Positions 28,018-38,565 of a DNA stretch of 64,000 nt are shown piece by piece. Position numbers and translations under genes: made by a program. This stretch comes from Alteromonas lipotrueae (GTDB taxonomy: Bacteria > Pseudomonadota > Gammaproteobacteria > Enterobacterales > Alteromonadaceae), in the NCBI RefSeq assembly GCF_019249215.1, contig NZ_JAESDI010000014.1:1-64000 (forward strand). Direction: 5' to 3'. Positions within the stretch are counted from its first letter, which is position 1. Each line of letters begins with the position of its first letter. A model generated the notes under the pieces. It had not been told where the DNA came from and did no database searches. It saw only the letters and a program-made list of their open reading frames with translations.

Positions 28018-31000
28018 TTAGTGTTTCCAATGGAAGTGATGTGCTTTCGCGTCAATCGCTTCCGCGGTAGTTCTTGGCATAAAGGTGGCGTTGTTTTCTT
28101 CAAAGAAGAAAGGGGAGCGCTTGGTTTTACTGCCTACTTCGTTCATGGTGGCGGCTTCGTATACACGGCCGTTAAGTACGGTAAATTCTACATATTCACT
28201 ACGGCGTAAGTCTGCTAATACATCGCCGTCAATCACGACTAAGTCAGCCAATTTACCTTTTTCAATACTGCCGATGTCGTTACCCATACCTAGGTGTTTT
28301 GCGCCATCGATAGTACCGCCGCGTAATGCTTCCCACGCGGTGAAACCGCCTTGCTGCATTATCCACAGTTCCCAGTGGGCGGCTAAGCCTTCACGTTGGC
28401 CATGAGCGCCAATATGTACACTAACCCCATTATCTCGAAGCTCTTTGGCGTAGCTGGCAACGTTTTGGTGGTTGTACTGGTTATCGGGCGCGGTAGGGCG
28501 TCTTATAGAGCGGCTATGCAACATGGTGGCAGGTGTGTAGCGAAGTAAGCGTGGGTTCTTCCATACTTCTGTACGGTCGTACCAATACTCTTCACCCATC
28601 ATGCCGCCGTAAGAAACCACAAATGTAGGTGTGTAACCAAACTCGGTGGCTTTCCATAGCTGGGTTACATCACTATAACCGCGCTCAATAGGCAAGCTGT
28701 GTTCTAGCCCTGTATGGCCATCGACCAACATGGTTAGGTTTTGCTGAAACTTACCGCCACCCTCGGGGACTACCATCATGTCTTGATTTTTCGACGCCCA
28801 TAACACTTGTTGGCGTTGATCCCGACGTGGTTGGTTGTAGCTTTTCACCGAAATTGCGCCGCTTTCTTTTAAGCGTTCTACGTGGAAGTACGCATCTTCA
28901 TAGTTATTGATGATGGCTTTGTAGCCTAGGCCTTCTGCGCCGTACAAAATAGTACCGGTAGAGTAAATACGCGGTGCCACTATGTCGCCTTTACGCTGAA
29001 GCTCAGAGGCGGCAAAAATCTCTGTGGTATCGTTTGATGGGTCATGAATGGTGGTAACACCAAAGGCCACATTCGAGTATTGGCTCCAGTTTTTATCTGG
29101 AATAATCTCATTCCTGCCTTGTGCACCATGAGCATGAGTATCAACCAACCCAGGTATAATGGTTTTGCCACTGGCATCTATTTGCATAGCACCTTCAGGA
29201 ATAGCAATATCTCCGCGCTTGCCCACAGCTTCAATACGATTATCTTTAATGATAATAACGCCGTCTTCAATCACTTCTTGGGTGTTGTCGGCATCACGCA
29301 TGGTCACGACCTTTCCACCAATTAAGGCTTTGTAACCGCTTGGTTTATCGGCTTCGGTAGTGAACGATAAATTAATACCATCGGCTACAGGGTCGGGCAG
29401 GGTTTCTGGCGCGCCATCTACAAACGCAAAAGCTTCTTTAAGCGAGCGACTGTAGAAAGTGGGGCCATTAAACCAGCTCACCGTTTCGTTATCCGGCGAC
29501 CATGTTAAGTACTCACCAGCTTTAGATGAAAGCTGAGTAACCGGAAGTGAAGTCATGTTGGGGCCAATGGTCACTTTCTTACCATTTTCCACAAACGGGG
29601 TAACGAAGGTTTTGAATTGGTAAACAAACGCCACCCATTTTTTGTCATGTGAAAGTTTGTACTCACTTACGTCATCAGCTCCGTATAAATGAGTTCGTTT
29701 GTCATTGCCTTGCAAGTTAACACTTGAAAGTTGTGTTTCTCGATACGGCGTGCCGCCTACCGATTCAGTGAAATACACTCGTGAATTGTCGCCTGCAAAG
29801 TGTGGGTTAATACCCCCATCAGACACTTTCTTTTCGGTTTTTCTATCAAGGTCTGCTACATAAATACCAGGGTCCACTGAGTATTTAGGGTCGAGTAAAT
29901 AGCCGCCAGTAAACTTGCGGTACACCACCTTTTCACGATCACTTGAGAACGATGGTTCTATATAATGGCCAGGTTGCTTAGTAATCACTTTACCTTTACC
30001 GCCGCGGGCCGAAACAATGCGTACTGATCCTAATTCATCATCATTCCACGTGGTGTAAACAATGGCTTTGCCGTCGTTAGAAAAACGCGGGTAATATTCG
30101 CCATGGGCATTTTGCTTAGTCAGGCGTTTCATCTTGCCCGACTTTACGTCTTTAACGTAAAGCTTACCTAATGCTTGAAACAAGAGTGTCTTACCGTCAG
30201 GTGACATTTGCGACCAGCGAATCATGTTTACATCAAATTCATCCGGTGCCACATTTACATCAAAGCGCAGTGCATCCGCATATTGAAGGGTAGCTTCTAC
30301 GTTAATGTTAATATCAGAGATAGTCTTATCGTCAATATTGATGCTATGGAAAGTACCACCAGTCCAATACACAATGGCTGATGAATCTGGCATCCAGTCG
30401 AAGTAGGCGAAGTAACCTTCAGAACCAAAGCCTTCTTGCATGTCACGTTCAAGTTCTGTGGTAAGCGGTGTTTCTTCACCGGTTCTAATGTCTTTTAAAA
30501 ACAGAGCGGTTTTTTCTTTTACCCGGCGAACAAACGCAACGTATTTACCATCCGGTGATGGCGTAGGTACCACTGCACCGCCGGTGCCACTAATATAACG
30601 GCTTTCGTCGCCGTTCTCACGGTCAAAGCGGGTGATGGCGAATATGCCACCTAATGGGTCGCGGTTATAGTCGAAACGACTCCCAGGCACTGTGTTCTCT
30701 GTGAAGTAAATATATTTACCGTCGTGAGAAAAAACAGGGTCAGCTATGTTTTGCTGGTCTTTTTTACCATGATTACGAGCTTTAATTTGCAAGCCGTCAC
30801 CACCGGTATTGTGGTACATCCAAATTTCACCTGCAGGAATACTGCGGCTAGACATAATGCCTTTCGATACCAGCAAGTATTCACCATCTGGGCTCCATTT
30901 AGGAGAGTGAATAAGGTTGTTCTTTTCTTTGGTCACTTGGCGCAGATTTTCGCCATTGCTGTCCATTATCCAAAGATTATTAATGCCATCGCGGTCAGAA

Positions 31001-31353
31001 ATAAACGCAATCTTTGAACCGTCCGGTGAAATACTTGGGTGTATGTTCCATGCGAAATCTTGCGTGATAGGTGTGGCATCGCCGCCATCAATATTCACTT
31101 TATAAATATCACCTAGCATATCGAACACCATATACTTGCCATTCGGGGCTATATCCAAGCTAGACCAAGTGGTTTCGGTGGTATTGATAGTGACTTCATT
31201 AAGTGCAAATGGCGGGTTACTTACATCCCACTTTTCTTCATTAATCGTTGCTTCTTTTTTGATGTCGTCAGCTGCATGCGCAGAGTACGCGGTACTTAAG
31301 CCTAAGGCGCTGACAAGTGTGGCGGCTAAAAAGCTTTTTGTTGTTTTTATCAT
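28018..31353 (-). CDS. Exported TolB-like beta-propeller / amidohydrolase fusion
   Basis: I start at the ATG at 31353 with GGAAAC upstream, giving 1111 residues; the frame continues to 31419 without support. A signal peptide (MIKTTKSFLAATLVSALGLS...AHA) directs export. Residues about 60-650 hold repeated PD40/WD40-like blades (for example FAWNIHPSISPDGSKIAFISDRDG). Residues about 690-1080 are an amidohydrolase with the metal motif DTHAHG near 737, a later EHSLP and the GAHGQREG histidine. It is annotated in relatives as a TolB/Tricorn-type amidohydrolase. The substrate is unknown; a cyclic amide or dipeptide is a guess. It is a single gene with its own terminator. Confidence 0.9.
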   Translation of the reverse strand: MIKTTKSFLAATLVSALGLSTAYSAHAADDIKKEATINEEKWDVSNPPFALNEVTINTTETTWSSLDIAPNGKYMVFDMLGDIYKVNIDGGDATPITQDFAWNIHPSISPDGSKIAFISDRDGINNLWIMDSNGENLRQVTKEKNNLIHSPKWSPDGEYLLVSKGIMSSRSIPAGEIWMYHNTGGDGLQIKARNHGKKDQQNIADPVFSHDGKYIYFTENTVPGSRFDYNRDPLGGIFAITRFDRENGDESRYISGTGGAVVPTPSPDGKYVAFVRRVKEKTALFLKDIRTGEETPLTTELERDMQEGFGSEGYFAYFDWMPDSSAIVYWTGGTFHSINIDDKTISDININVEATLQYADALRFDVNVAPDEFDVNMIRWSQMSPDGKTLLFQALGKLYVKDVKSGKMKRLTKQNAHGEYYPRFSNDGKAIVYTTWNDDELGSVRIVSARGGKGKVITKQPGHYIEPSFSSDREKVVYRKFTGGYLLDPKYSVDPGIYVADLDRKTEKKVSDGGINPHFAGDNSRVYFTESVGGTPYRETQLSSVNLQGNDKRTHLYGADDVSEYKLSHDKKWVAFVYQFKTFVTPFVENGKKVTIGPNMTSLPVTQLSSKAGEYLTWSPDNETVSWFNGPTFYSRSLKEAFAFVDGAPETLPDPVADGINLSFTTEADKPSGYKALIGGKVVTMRDADNTQEVIEDGVIIIKDNRIEAVGKRGDIAIPEGAMQIDASGKTIIPGLVDTHAHGAQGRNEIIPDKNWSQYSNVAFGVTTIHDPSNDTTEIFAASELQRKGDIVAPRIYSTGTILYGAEGLGYKAIINNYEDAYFHVERLKESGAISVKSYNQPRRDQRQQVLWASKNQDMMVVPEGGGKFQQNLTMLVDGHTGLEHSLPIERGYSDVTQLWKATEFGYTPTFVVSYGGMMGEEYWYDRTEVWKNPRLLRYTPATMLHSRSIRRPTAPDNQYNHQNVASYAKELRDNGVSVHIGAHGQREGLAAHWELWIMQQGGFTAWEALRGGTIDGAKHLGMGNDIGSIEKGKLADLVVIDGDVLADLRRSEYVEFTVLNGRVYEAATMNEVGSKTKRSPFFFEENNATFMPRTTAEAIDAKAHHFHWKH

Positions 31354-31626
31354 AATGTGTTTCCAATTGCTTGAAATGCGTTTTCTGTCTATTGATGAGT
31401 ATGCCCGTGAGCGTCTCATCTATTTGTAAATTTGTCGTTAACCTTAACCTAAAATGGTGGGGTGCTACCTAACTTATGAGATTTTACGCATAAATCTAAC
31501 GACCAAATTACAGTTTTACCACCCACCCGTCTATTTATCCATCACTCACGATGATGCTTGTCTATTAAGTGGATAAACGCTAATTTTGCAACAAGCTGTT
31601 AACAATGTTTGATGTAGGTGCTATTC

Positions 31627-33864
31627 GTGGTTAATTCAAAGCAAGATGTGGTCATTTCAGAGCAGAAACTCCATTATTCAACCTGTACGCTGTGCGAAGC
31701 TATGTGCGGCATTGAAGTTGCCACACAGGGTAAACGCATACTATCCATTAAGGGCGATAAAGATAATCCTTTTAGTGCCGGCCACGTATGCCCCAAAGCC
31801 AGTGCGCTGAAAGATTTATATGATGATCCTGACAGGTTAAAACGACCGGTAAAAAATGTAGGCGACGAGTGGCAAGAAATACCGTGGAGTGAGGCCTTTG
31901 ACTACGTTGCTGAAAAACTACACCATATTCAGTCCCAACATGGCAAAGATGCGGTTGGTGTCTATCTAGGTAATCCGAATGCCCACAACATGGGGGCTAT
32001 TTTGTTCGGCCCTTATTTTTATCGCGCCCTTGAGTCACACAATAGATACTCTGCCACCTCGGTGGATCAGCTCCCTCATCATATTGTTAGCCGAAGGCTG
32101 TTTGGGCATATGTCACAAATTCCTATTCCAGATATCGATCACACCCAACACTTTGTGATTATCGGTGGAAATCCACTTGCTTCCAATGGCAGCATCATGA
32201 CTGTGCCCAACGTTAAAAATCGCTTAAAAGGCGTGCAAAAACGGGGTGGTAAAATAGTGGTCATCGACCCTAAACGAACAGACACTGCTGATTTAAGCTG
32301 CGAGCATCACTTTATTCGCCCCGGCAGCGACGTATTGCTATTACTTGCTATGTTACATGTAGTATTTGAAAAGCAATTTCACAATGCCGAGGCGCTCTTA
32401 CCTTACGCCGAAGAATTGCTTGAAGTTGAAGGCTACGTAAAAGACTTTTCTCCCGAAAATGTTAGCGAACAAACCGGTATTGAAGCGTCACAGGTAATCA
32501 AATTGGTTACCGATTTTTGCGAAGCTGAATCGGCTGTATGTTACGGACGCATGGGCGCGAGTGTGCAAGCATTTGGCACACTCACTCAATATCTCATCAT
32601 GCTGTTTAACATGTTGACCGGAAACTTAGATAGGCAAGGGGGGATGATGTTTACCCAGCCTGCTGCCGATATTTTACCGGTATCAAGCAGGGGCAGCATG
32701 TCAGGCTATAGTTCACGGGTAAGGGGTTTACCCGCTTTTGCTGGGGAATACCCAGTGGCGTGTTTAGCAGAAGAAATATTAACGCCTGGTGAAGGCCAAA
32801 TTAAAGCCATGGTCATAGGTGCTGGAAATCCAGTGGTGACTACGCCTAATACCGAGCAGCTGGAACGTGCGTTTTCACAACTCGATTTTATCGTGTCTGT
32901 GGACTTCTACATTTCTGAAACTTCTCGGCATGCAGATATTATATTACCTCCCGTTACACCGTTAGAGCGGGACCACTATGATGTGGTTTTTCATAATTTC
33001 GCAGTAAGAAACTACGCCACCTATTCTGAGGCAGTGGTCGATATAGATGATGATCAATTAACAGATTGGCAGATATACCTATCGCTGGCAGAGCGTCTAG
33101 ATAAATTAAATGGCAAAAGTACCGCGCACTATCAAACACTATGGCAAAAACAGCCCAAAGGTGTGATAGACGATTTATTAAAAAGTGGCCAATACGGTGC
33201 ACATGCTCGCGTAAACTCCAGTGCCAGTGATAACGCGAACGGCAATAAAAACGCTAACGCTCAGGGACAAACAGACGGCATTGGCAAGGAAGGCTATAAC
33301 TTGTCGCTAGATAAGCTGAAAGCGCATCCACATGGCATTGACCTTGGGCCATTGCAGAGTGCACTACCTGACGCCATTTTTCATGAAGATAAAAAAATCA
33401 ATTTAGATTTTGATTACTTTATGCCAGATATTGCCCGAGTAAAGACGCATTTCTTTGACCAGAAGCGTAAGGAAAATCAAATGGTACTCATTGGCAGGCG
33501 TCATATTAAAACGAACAACTCTTGGTTACACAATAGCCCTAGAATGGTGAAGGGAAATAATCGATGTACCCTACAATTGCACCCTGAAGATGCTGCTAAA
33601 TACCAAGTCCAAGAGGGTGATAGCGTTAAGGTCACTTCAAGAGTGGGGGAATTATTCGTAGAGGTTGAAATTACCAATTCTATTATGCCAGGCGTGGTCT
33701 CTATACCGCATGGTTGGGGCCATAATAAGAAGGGAATAAAGCTGGGTGTTGCTAGCCAGTACCCTGGCGTGAATACGAATATTCTGACAGACGAAATGCA
33801 GGTAGATACCTTGTCGGGCAATGGTGTATTAAATGGTGTGCCGGTTTCGTTAGAGAGGATGTGA
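31627..33864 (+). CDS. Molybdopterin oxidoreductase (DMSO-reductase family), cytoplasmic
   Basis: The 745-residue protein begins with a four-cysteine [4Fe-4S] motif (STCTLCEAMCG, then HVCPKA) and continues with bis-MGD binding domains (IIGGNPLASNGS, VVIDPKRTDTA, GNPVVTTPN). It ends with a molydopterin-dinucleotide domain (HIKTNNSWLHNSPR, LHPEDAAKYQVQEGD). I choose the GTG at 31627 because AGGTG lies six bases upstream; the frame continues to a GTG at 31618. No twin-arginine signal is seen, so it should be cytoplasmic. A low-complexity Asn/Ala insert occurs near residues 530-550. No partner subunit is adjacent, and the substrate is unknown. Confidence 0.88.
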   Translation: MVNSKQDVVISEQKLHYSTCTLCEAMCGIEVATQGKRILSIKGDKDNPFSAGHVCPKASALKDLYDDPDRLKRPVKNVGDEWQEIPWSEAFDYVAEKLHHIQSQHGKDAVGVYLGNPNAHNMGAILFGPYFYRALESHNRYSATSVDQLPHHIVSRRLFGHMSQIPIPDIDHTQHFVIIGGNPLASNGSIMTVPNVKNRLKGVQKRGGKIVVIDPKRTDTADLSCEHHFIRPGSDVLLLLAMLHVVFEKQFHNAEALLPYAEELLEVEGYVKDFSPENVSEQTGIEASQVIKLVTDFCEAESAVCYGRMGASVQAFGTLTQYLIMLFNMLTGNLDRQGGMMFTQPAADILPVSSRGSMSGYSSRVRGLPAFAGEYPVACLAEEILTPGEGQIKAMVIGAGNPVVTTPNTEQLERAFSQLDFIVSVDFYISETSRHADIILPPVTPLERDHYDVVFHNFAVRNYATYSEAVVDIDDDQLTDWQIYLSLAERLDKLNGKSTAHYQTLWQKQPKGVIDDLLKSGQYGAHARVNSSASDNANGNKNANAQGQTDGIGKEGYNLSLDKLKAHPHGIDLGPLQSALPDAIFHEDKKINLDFDYFMPDIARVKTHFFDQKRKENQMVLIGRRHIKTNNSWLHNSPRMVKGNNRCTLQLHPEDAAKYQVQEGDSVKVTSRVGELFVEVEITNSIMPGVVSIPHGWGHNKKGIKLGVASQYPGVNTNILTDEMQVDTLSGNGVLNGVPVSLERM

Positions 33865-33868
33865 AAGA

Positions 33869-33900
33869 AAGGCGATAATCAACATATTGATTATCGCCTT
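33869..33900. terminator. Terminator after the molybdopterin oxidoreductase gene
   Basis: The perfect arms AAGGCGATAATCAA and TTGATTATCGCCTT flank a CATA loop directly after the stop. The T run is short (ATTTTA). It can also serve gor from the other side. Confidence 0.8.
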
Positions 33901-33980
33901 ACATTTTATAAGTACGCTATCGTTTTTACTAAGCTTGGTTAACCTGAGCTCAGCTACAGTCTAACATTCCAGAACGCGAT

Positions 33981-35327
33981 CTACATAGTAACGTATTCTT
34001 CAGCACTAGTAGGGTGAATGGCCACACATGCATCAAAATCGGCTTTGGTCGCGCCCATTTTTATGGCGACGGCAAAGCCTTGTAGAATTTCATCCATACC
34101 GTGGCCTATACCGTGAAGGCCAACCACTTTTTCATCATCACCTGCACACACCAATTTCATTTTGGTCATTTGGCGGTGACGGGTTACTGCGGTGTACATA
34201 GACGCAAAGCTCGACGAATACACTTTAATATTGTCTTCACCGTACTGTTCTACCGCTTCTGGTTCGGTTAAGCCCATGGTGCCAATAGGCGGGTGGCTAA
34301 ACACCACGGTGGGGATCATGGAGTAATCCATGTGCGCGTCTTCTTGGCCGTTGAATAAACGTTCGCTGAGTAAGCGACCTGCTTTTACTGCCACAGGCGT
34401 CAATTCGGCTTCACCAGTAATGTCACCCACAGCATAGATGTTCTTAGCTGTCGTGTTTTGGTATTTATCTACTTTCACGGTGCCGTTTTCGGCAAGCTCT
34501 ACACCGGTGTTTTCAATCGCTATCACATCGGTTGATGGTTCGCGGCCAATGGCCCAAATTAGGCAGTCTGCTTCAAGGACTTCACCATTAGTTAGATGAA
34601 TTGAAAGGTGCTTACCTTCACCGCGCTCTACTTTTTCAACGCTGGCGTGGTTGTGTAATGTGCAGCCTTCAGCGTGGATCATATCAACTAGGGTTTCATG
34701 GATGATAGGGTCGAAGTGACGTAGTGGAGCATGTTTACGCACCACTAAATGGGTCTCTGTCCCCAAACTATGCAATACGCCAGCGAGTTCAACACCAATG
34801 TAACCTGCACCCACTACAACGGCTTTTTTAGGTTGTTCTTTTAGCGCAAAGAAGCCATCAGAGTTAATACCGTGCTGTGCACCTGGAATATCAGGTATGA
34901 CAGGGCGACCACCAGTGGCAATAGTAATGTGATCAGCGGTATAGGTTTCGCCATCGACTTCAATAGTATTGTTATCAACAAACTTAGCGAAACCACGAAT
35001 AAGGGTGACGTCGTTAGCACTGAGCGAGCGGTCATACGATGCATGAATACGTTCGATATAGGCTTGGCGGCTGGCAATTAGGCTATCCCAACTGAAGTGG
35101 TTTACTGTTATATCAAAACCATATTCTGGTGCGTAGCGGTGAATAGCTTCGGCAACTTGTGCGCCGTACCACATGGCTTTTTTAGGCACACAGCCTACGT
35201 TAACGCATGTGCCGCCAATGTCTTTAGCTTCAATAATAGCTGCTTTTTTGCCATGCTTGGCGGCGCGGTTTGCAGACGCAATGCCGCCACTACCGCCGCC
35301 TATGCAGATATAATCAAAATGTTTCAT
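33981..35327 (-). CDS. gor: Glutathione reductase
   Basis: The enzyme keeps glutathione reduced with NADPH and FAD. I start at the ATG at 35327 ([15 protein letters not shown]) with AAGGCGG upstream, giving 448 residues against 450 in E. coli. The FAD fold [10 protein letters not shown], redox disulfide [18 protein letters not shown] fold [15 protein letters not shown] and C-terminal IHPTSAEE are present. The basic residues after the second glycine fold ([12 protein letters not shown]) fit NADPH use. It stands as a single gene. Confidence 0.96.
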   Translation of the reverse strand: MKHFDYICIGGGSGGIASANRAAKHGKKAAIIEAKDIGGTCVNVGCVPKKAMWYGAQVAEAIHRYAPEYGFDITVNHFSWDSLIASRQAYIERIHASYDRSLSANDVTLIRGFAKFVDNNTIEVDGETYTADHITIATGGRPVIPDIPGAQHGINSDGFFALKEQPKKAVVVGAGYIGVELAGVLHSLGTETHLVVRKHAPLRHFDPIIHETLVDMIHAEGCTLHNHASVEKVERGEGKHLSIHLTNGEVLEADCLIWAIGREPSTDVIAIENTGVELAENGTVKVDKYQNTTAKNIYAVGDITGEAELTPVAVKAGRLLSERLFNGQEDAHMDYSMIPTVVFSHPPIGTMGLTEPEAVEQYGEDNIKVYSSSFASMYTAVTRHRQMTKMKLVCAGDDEKVVGLHGIGHGMDEILQGFAVAIKMGATKADFDACVAIHPTSAEEYVTM

Positions 35328-35462
35328 GTTAACCGCCTTATTATCCGTTAGGCCTAAAATTGTCATTTATTGTGACACGAAATTGAAGGAATACACACTG
35401 TATACGCGTTTAAGGGACCGAGGCACAAGGTAGAAGATTTCATTATCGTAGGCATCATTTGT

Positions 35463-35500
35463 AAAAAAAAAAGAAGCACTAATTGCATTAGTGCTTCTTT
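35463..35500 (-). terminator. Terminator of the PhnD-kinase-regulator operon
   Basis: The stem AAGAAGCACTAAT / ATTAGTGCTTCTT with a TGC loop has a long A run on the left, which reads as U on the minus strand after the response-regulator gene. Confidence 0.85.
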
Positions 35501-35539
35501 GTTCCAGTGTTATGGGTACTGCCACAGATACACTTAAGA

Positions 35540-36868
35540 TCACGCGTCTTGAGGTGTAGCACCTTCTTCGCTTTCATTTAATGGCGTATCTGGCTCAATC
35601 AAAATGCTGAACTCTCGTCGACGTTCTTGTTCAAATTGAGTCAGCTTTTGAATAGTGGCGTCAGTGAAGATATGCCCTTCAGGCAGTATAAGAATATGGC
35701 TATCATTGTATAAATTCTTGGCTAACACCATGCCTGCTTTTAGCTGTGATGCTTTCATGGTGTTGTAAATGTATTTTGACGTGCTCACATTTTCATCTGC
35801 AAGTAAGAACGACAAAATTTCACCATCATACCGTGTGTTGGTATGCTTTTTCATTTCCGCTTTTGCATCTCGTGGTGTCATCTCTTCACCACTCATTCGG
35901 CCGGTGACTAAACGCCAGTAGTCTCTGGCTATTGAGACTATACGGGCACCTATGGGAATTTCTTTCGCCACCACATTACGTGGGCCAGCACCGTTATAAT
36001 GCTCGAATTGAAATTCAATCATGTCTGATACAGGTTGTAACTCCATTGCGGGAGCAAGCATTAGTGCAGCTTTTTTGGTTTGATCCAAGTAGTTCTGTTG
36101 CTGCTGATACTTCAGCTTCGCAAACGGCGCTTGAAAATCATCTGTACTTAGCCCCAACAGGCCCAGCTCACAGATTAAACCCGCATAGCTAACGCGTTTA
36201 ACTTCTTCAGGAGAAAGTTGAAGGTACTTCGCTAATTTAGCGGCAAGTTCGCTCACTTCAATGGCAAATTTTCCATCTATGTTCGGGTTTATACTGATAA
36301 CGTTGAACAGTACTTGTTCCATTGCAAGATTATGTTTTTCAATCTTGTTCAGGGCAGCTTTAATTTGGCGAGTACGCTTATGTACCATTTGCTCAAGCGA
36401 CGTATTAACTTCTTTTAATTTACGGTTTTGTAACCGTGTTAATTTTTGCAAACGGGCATTTTCATTTTTTAATTTTACCCGCTCTAACCCGTCTTCAATG
36501 GCAGATATAAGCTCTTTGTTGTCCCAAGGTTTTTGCAAGTAACGATGAATTTTTCCTTCGTTAACCGCTTTGATGGTAGATTCGATATCGGCATAACCGG
36601 TTAGCACCAACCGATAACTTTCAGGGTACAACTCTGCAACTTGTTGAAGTAATTCAGCACCAGACATCTGTGGCATTTTCATATCTGAAATGATCACGTG
36701 AACATCATTTTCTTTCATGATCTCCAATGCTTTTGCGCCACTGTCAGCCAGCAATAAATTGACTTTTAAAGAAAAAAGCGCGCGCTTAATGGCGCGAAGA
36801 ATATTAGGTTCATCGTCGACAAATAAAACAGTGTACACGTCTGCGTTTTGGTCAGTGGTATCATTCAT
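35540..36868 (-). CDS. Response regulator with a degenerate HD-GYP output domain
   Basis: The 442-residue protein has a receiver domain (about 10-130; VLFVDDEPNILRA, phospho-acceptor in IISDMKMPQMSG, switch lysine in LQKPWDNK) and a coiled linker. An HD-GYP-like domain (about 190-380) follows. The HD pair is lost (ICELGLLGLS) and GYP reads NGAGPRN, so phosphodiesterase activity is not expected; IGARIVSIARDYW remains. Its ATG overlaps the kinase stop as ATGA. Together with the kinase and PhnD-like protein it forms one signalling pathway with an unknown output. Confidence 0.9.
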   Translation of the reverse strand: MNDTTDQNADVYTVLFVDDEPNILRAIKRALFSLKVNLLLADSGAKALEIMKENDVHVIISDMKMPQMSGAELLQQVAELYPESYRLVLTGYADIESTIKAVNEGKIHRYLQKPWDNKELISAIEDGLERVKLKNENARLQKLTRLQNRKLKEVNTSLEQMVHKRTRQIKAALNKIEKHNLAMEQVLFNVISINPNIDGKFAIEVSELAAKLAKYLQLSPEEVKRVSYAGLICELGLLGLSTDDFQAPFAKLKYQQQQNYLDQTKKAALMLAPAMELQPVSDMIEFQFEHYNGAGPRNVVAKEIPIGARIVSIARDYWRLVTGRMSGEEMTPRDAKAEMKKHTNTRYDGEILSFLLADENVSTSKYIYNTMKASQLKAGMVLAKNLYNDSHILILPEGHIFTDATIQKLTQFEQERRREFSILIEPDTPLNESEEGATPQDA

Positions 36869-38565
36869 AGTGAATCGTCCTGAAAAGAATCTTCGGCGTT
36901 GTCGTCTAACGGGTTATGTATTGGTAGGCATAGTGTGAAACAGCTTCCTTCCCCATCTTTACTTGAAGCATGAAGGGTGCCGCCGTGCTCTTGAGCAATG
37001 CCGAAAGAAATAGAAAGCCCAAGCCCGGTACCTTGCCCTTCTGGTTTGGTAGTGAAAAACGGGTTAAACAATTTATCTAAGTGACTCGATTGAATACCGC
37101 AGCCAGTGTCTTGAATGCTAAGCTCAATGTAGCCATCTACTTCTCGCGTCGTAATCGTAATCGCACCCTGCACACCAGTGCTTTCGATAGCTTGCCCAGC
37201 GTTTATAAGAAGGTTAGTCACCACTTGGGAAATTTTACCCATGTTCATCATGGTATGGGGAATCGACCCTAAATGGGTTTCTACGCTACATATGTATTTC
37301 AGCTGGTTGTTCACCATCGCTAGGGTGGTTCGAACGCAATCATTTAGGTTGTAAGATTGCATTTCATCACTGTCTACGCGAGAGAACAGTTTTAGCCCTT
37401 TAACTATTTCGGCCACCCGAATCAAACCATCTTTCGAATCGGTGATGAGTTCAGAGATATCGCTGTTGATAAACTCCATGTCTTGCTGCTGTATAATGTT
37501 GCGCAGCTGTTTAATCGCTTCATCCTGATGGATAGCGGTATCTTTTGAGAGCACATCATTAAGCTGTTGGAATATCATTTGATAGGTGGATACATATTCG
37601 CTGAGGGTATGCATATTACTATTTACAAACCCGATTGGGTTATTGATTTCGTGCGCTACACCCGCAGCCAACTGGCCAACCGATGCCATTTTCTCTGCTT
37701 GTAACAATTGAACCTGTGCTTCTTTTAAGTCTTTATTTGCCTCTTCAAGTTGGAAGTTTTTCTGGTTTAACAACGAGGTACGTTGTTTAACTTTTACCTC
37801 CAATAAGCTATTGAGTTCTTTAAGTTCACCTTCAACGCGCTCGCGATGCGTATTTTCTTCTTTTAAAAGCTCAACCAATTGATTAAAGGCTTCAGCAAGC
37901 TCACTGAGTTCATCTTTGCCGCGCACTTTTACAGAGATATTCTGGTAATTTTTATCTTTAACTGCCGCCCCTAAATGCCTAGTACCTGCACGTAGCAGCT
38001 TTAACTGCGACATTAAGTACGAGCCAAGCAAATATGAGCACAATGCAATGAGGCCTAGTTCTATGGCGGCAAGTGTTAATGTCCAAGTACGTACCCGTTT
38101 TACCGACTGATTAATAGAATCAACATCAAGGCCTATTTCTACTCTGCCAAATAAGGTTTCGCCAACTTTAATATCAGCTGCGGTATCGTAAATACCATCC
38201 ACTGCACTCATTACATCGCTGTCTTGCTGAAAGGGGTGACTGAGAGCTTCAGGCTCACCTTTTTCGACATATACATTGTTGTTGTTATCGAGAACCCGAA
38301 CATAACTGATATTTGGGTTTGAAAGCATTTCAGTTGCATCTGCCTCTAGCGAAGCGAGGTCGTAGCTTAAAAAAGCATTTTTCGCTGTGGACACAAATAG
38401 GTTTGTAGTGGTTTGGGCTGACGTATCAACACTGGTGTCGACTAAGTCATTTAGCAGTTTAAATACGGTTGTGATAAGAATTAAAAACAAAATGGCAGCA
38501 ATAAGCGCCACCCCAACAATGGTTTTTGTTCGTAGCGATAGCGTAAGCAACGCATCCCTTTTCAC
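36865..38565 (-). CDS. Membrane sensor histidine kinase
   Basis: The 566-residue kinase has two membrane segments (about 15-35 and 170-190) around a periplasmic sensing domain, then a HAMP region and a coiled coil. The HisKA domain has VAHEINNPIGF (His near residue 303), and the ATPase domain has a DTGCGIQ motif and GTGLGLSIS. It starts with GTG overlapping the PhnD-like stop codon. The PhnD-like protein encoded just upstream could present a ligand to the periplasmic domain; that is an inference from the gene order. Confidence 0.92.
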   Translation of the reverse strand: MKRDALLTLSLRTKTIVGVALIAAILFLILITTVFKLLNDLVDTSVDTSAQTTTNLFVSTAKNAFLSYDLASLEADATEMLSNPNISYVRVLDNNNNVYVEKGEPEALSHPFQQDSDVMSAVDGIYDTAADIKVGETLFGRVEIGLDVDSINQSVKRVRTWTLTLAAIELGLIALCSYLLGSYLMSQLKLLRAGTRHLGAAVKDKNYQNISVKVRGKDELSELAEAFNQLVELLKEENTHRERVEGELKELNSLLEVKVKQRTSLLNQKNFQLEEANKDLKEAQVQLLQAEKMASVGQLAAGVAHEINNPIGFVNSNMHTLSEYVSTYQMIFQQLNDVLSKDTAIHQDEAIKQLRNIIQQQDMEFINSDISELITDSKDGLIRVAEIVKGLKLFSRVDSDEMQSYNLNDCVRTTLAMVNNQLKYICSVETHLGSIPHTMMNMGKISQVVTNLLINAGQAIESTGVQGAITITTREVDGYIELSIQDTGCGIQSSHLDKLFNPFFTTKPEGQGTGLGLSISFGIAQEHGGTLHASSKDGEGSCFTLCLPIHNPLDDNAEDSFQDDSL

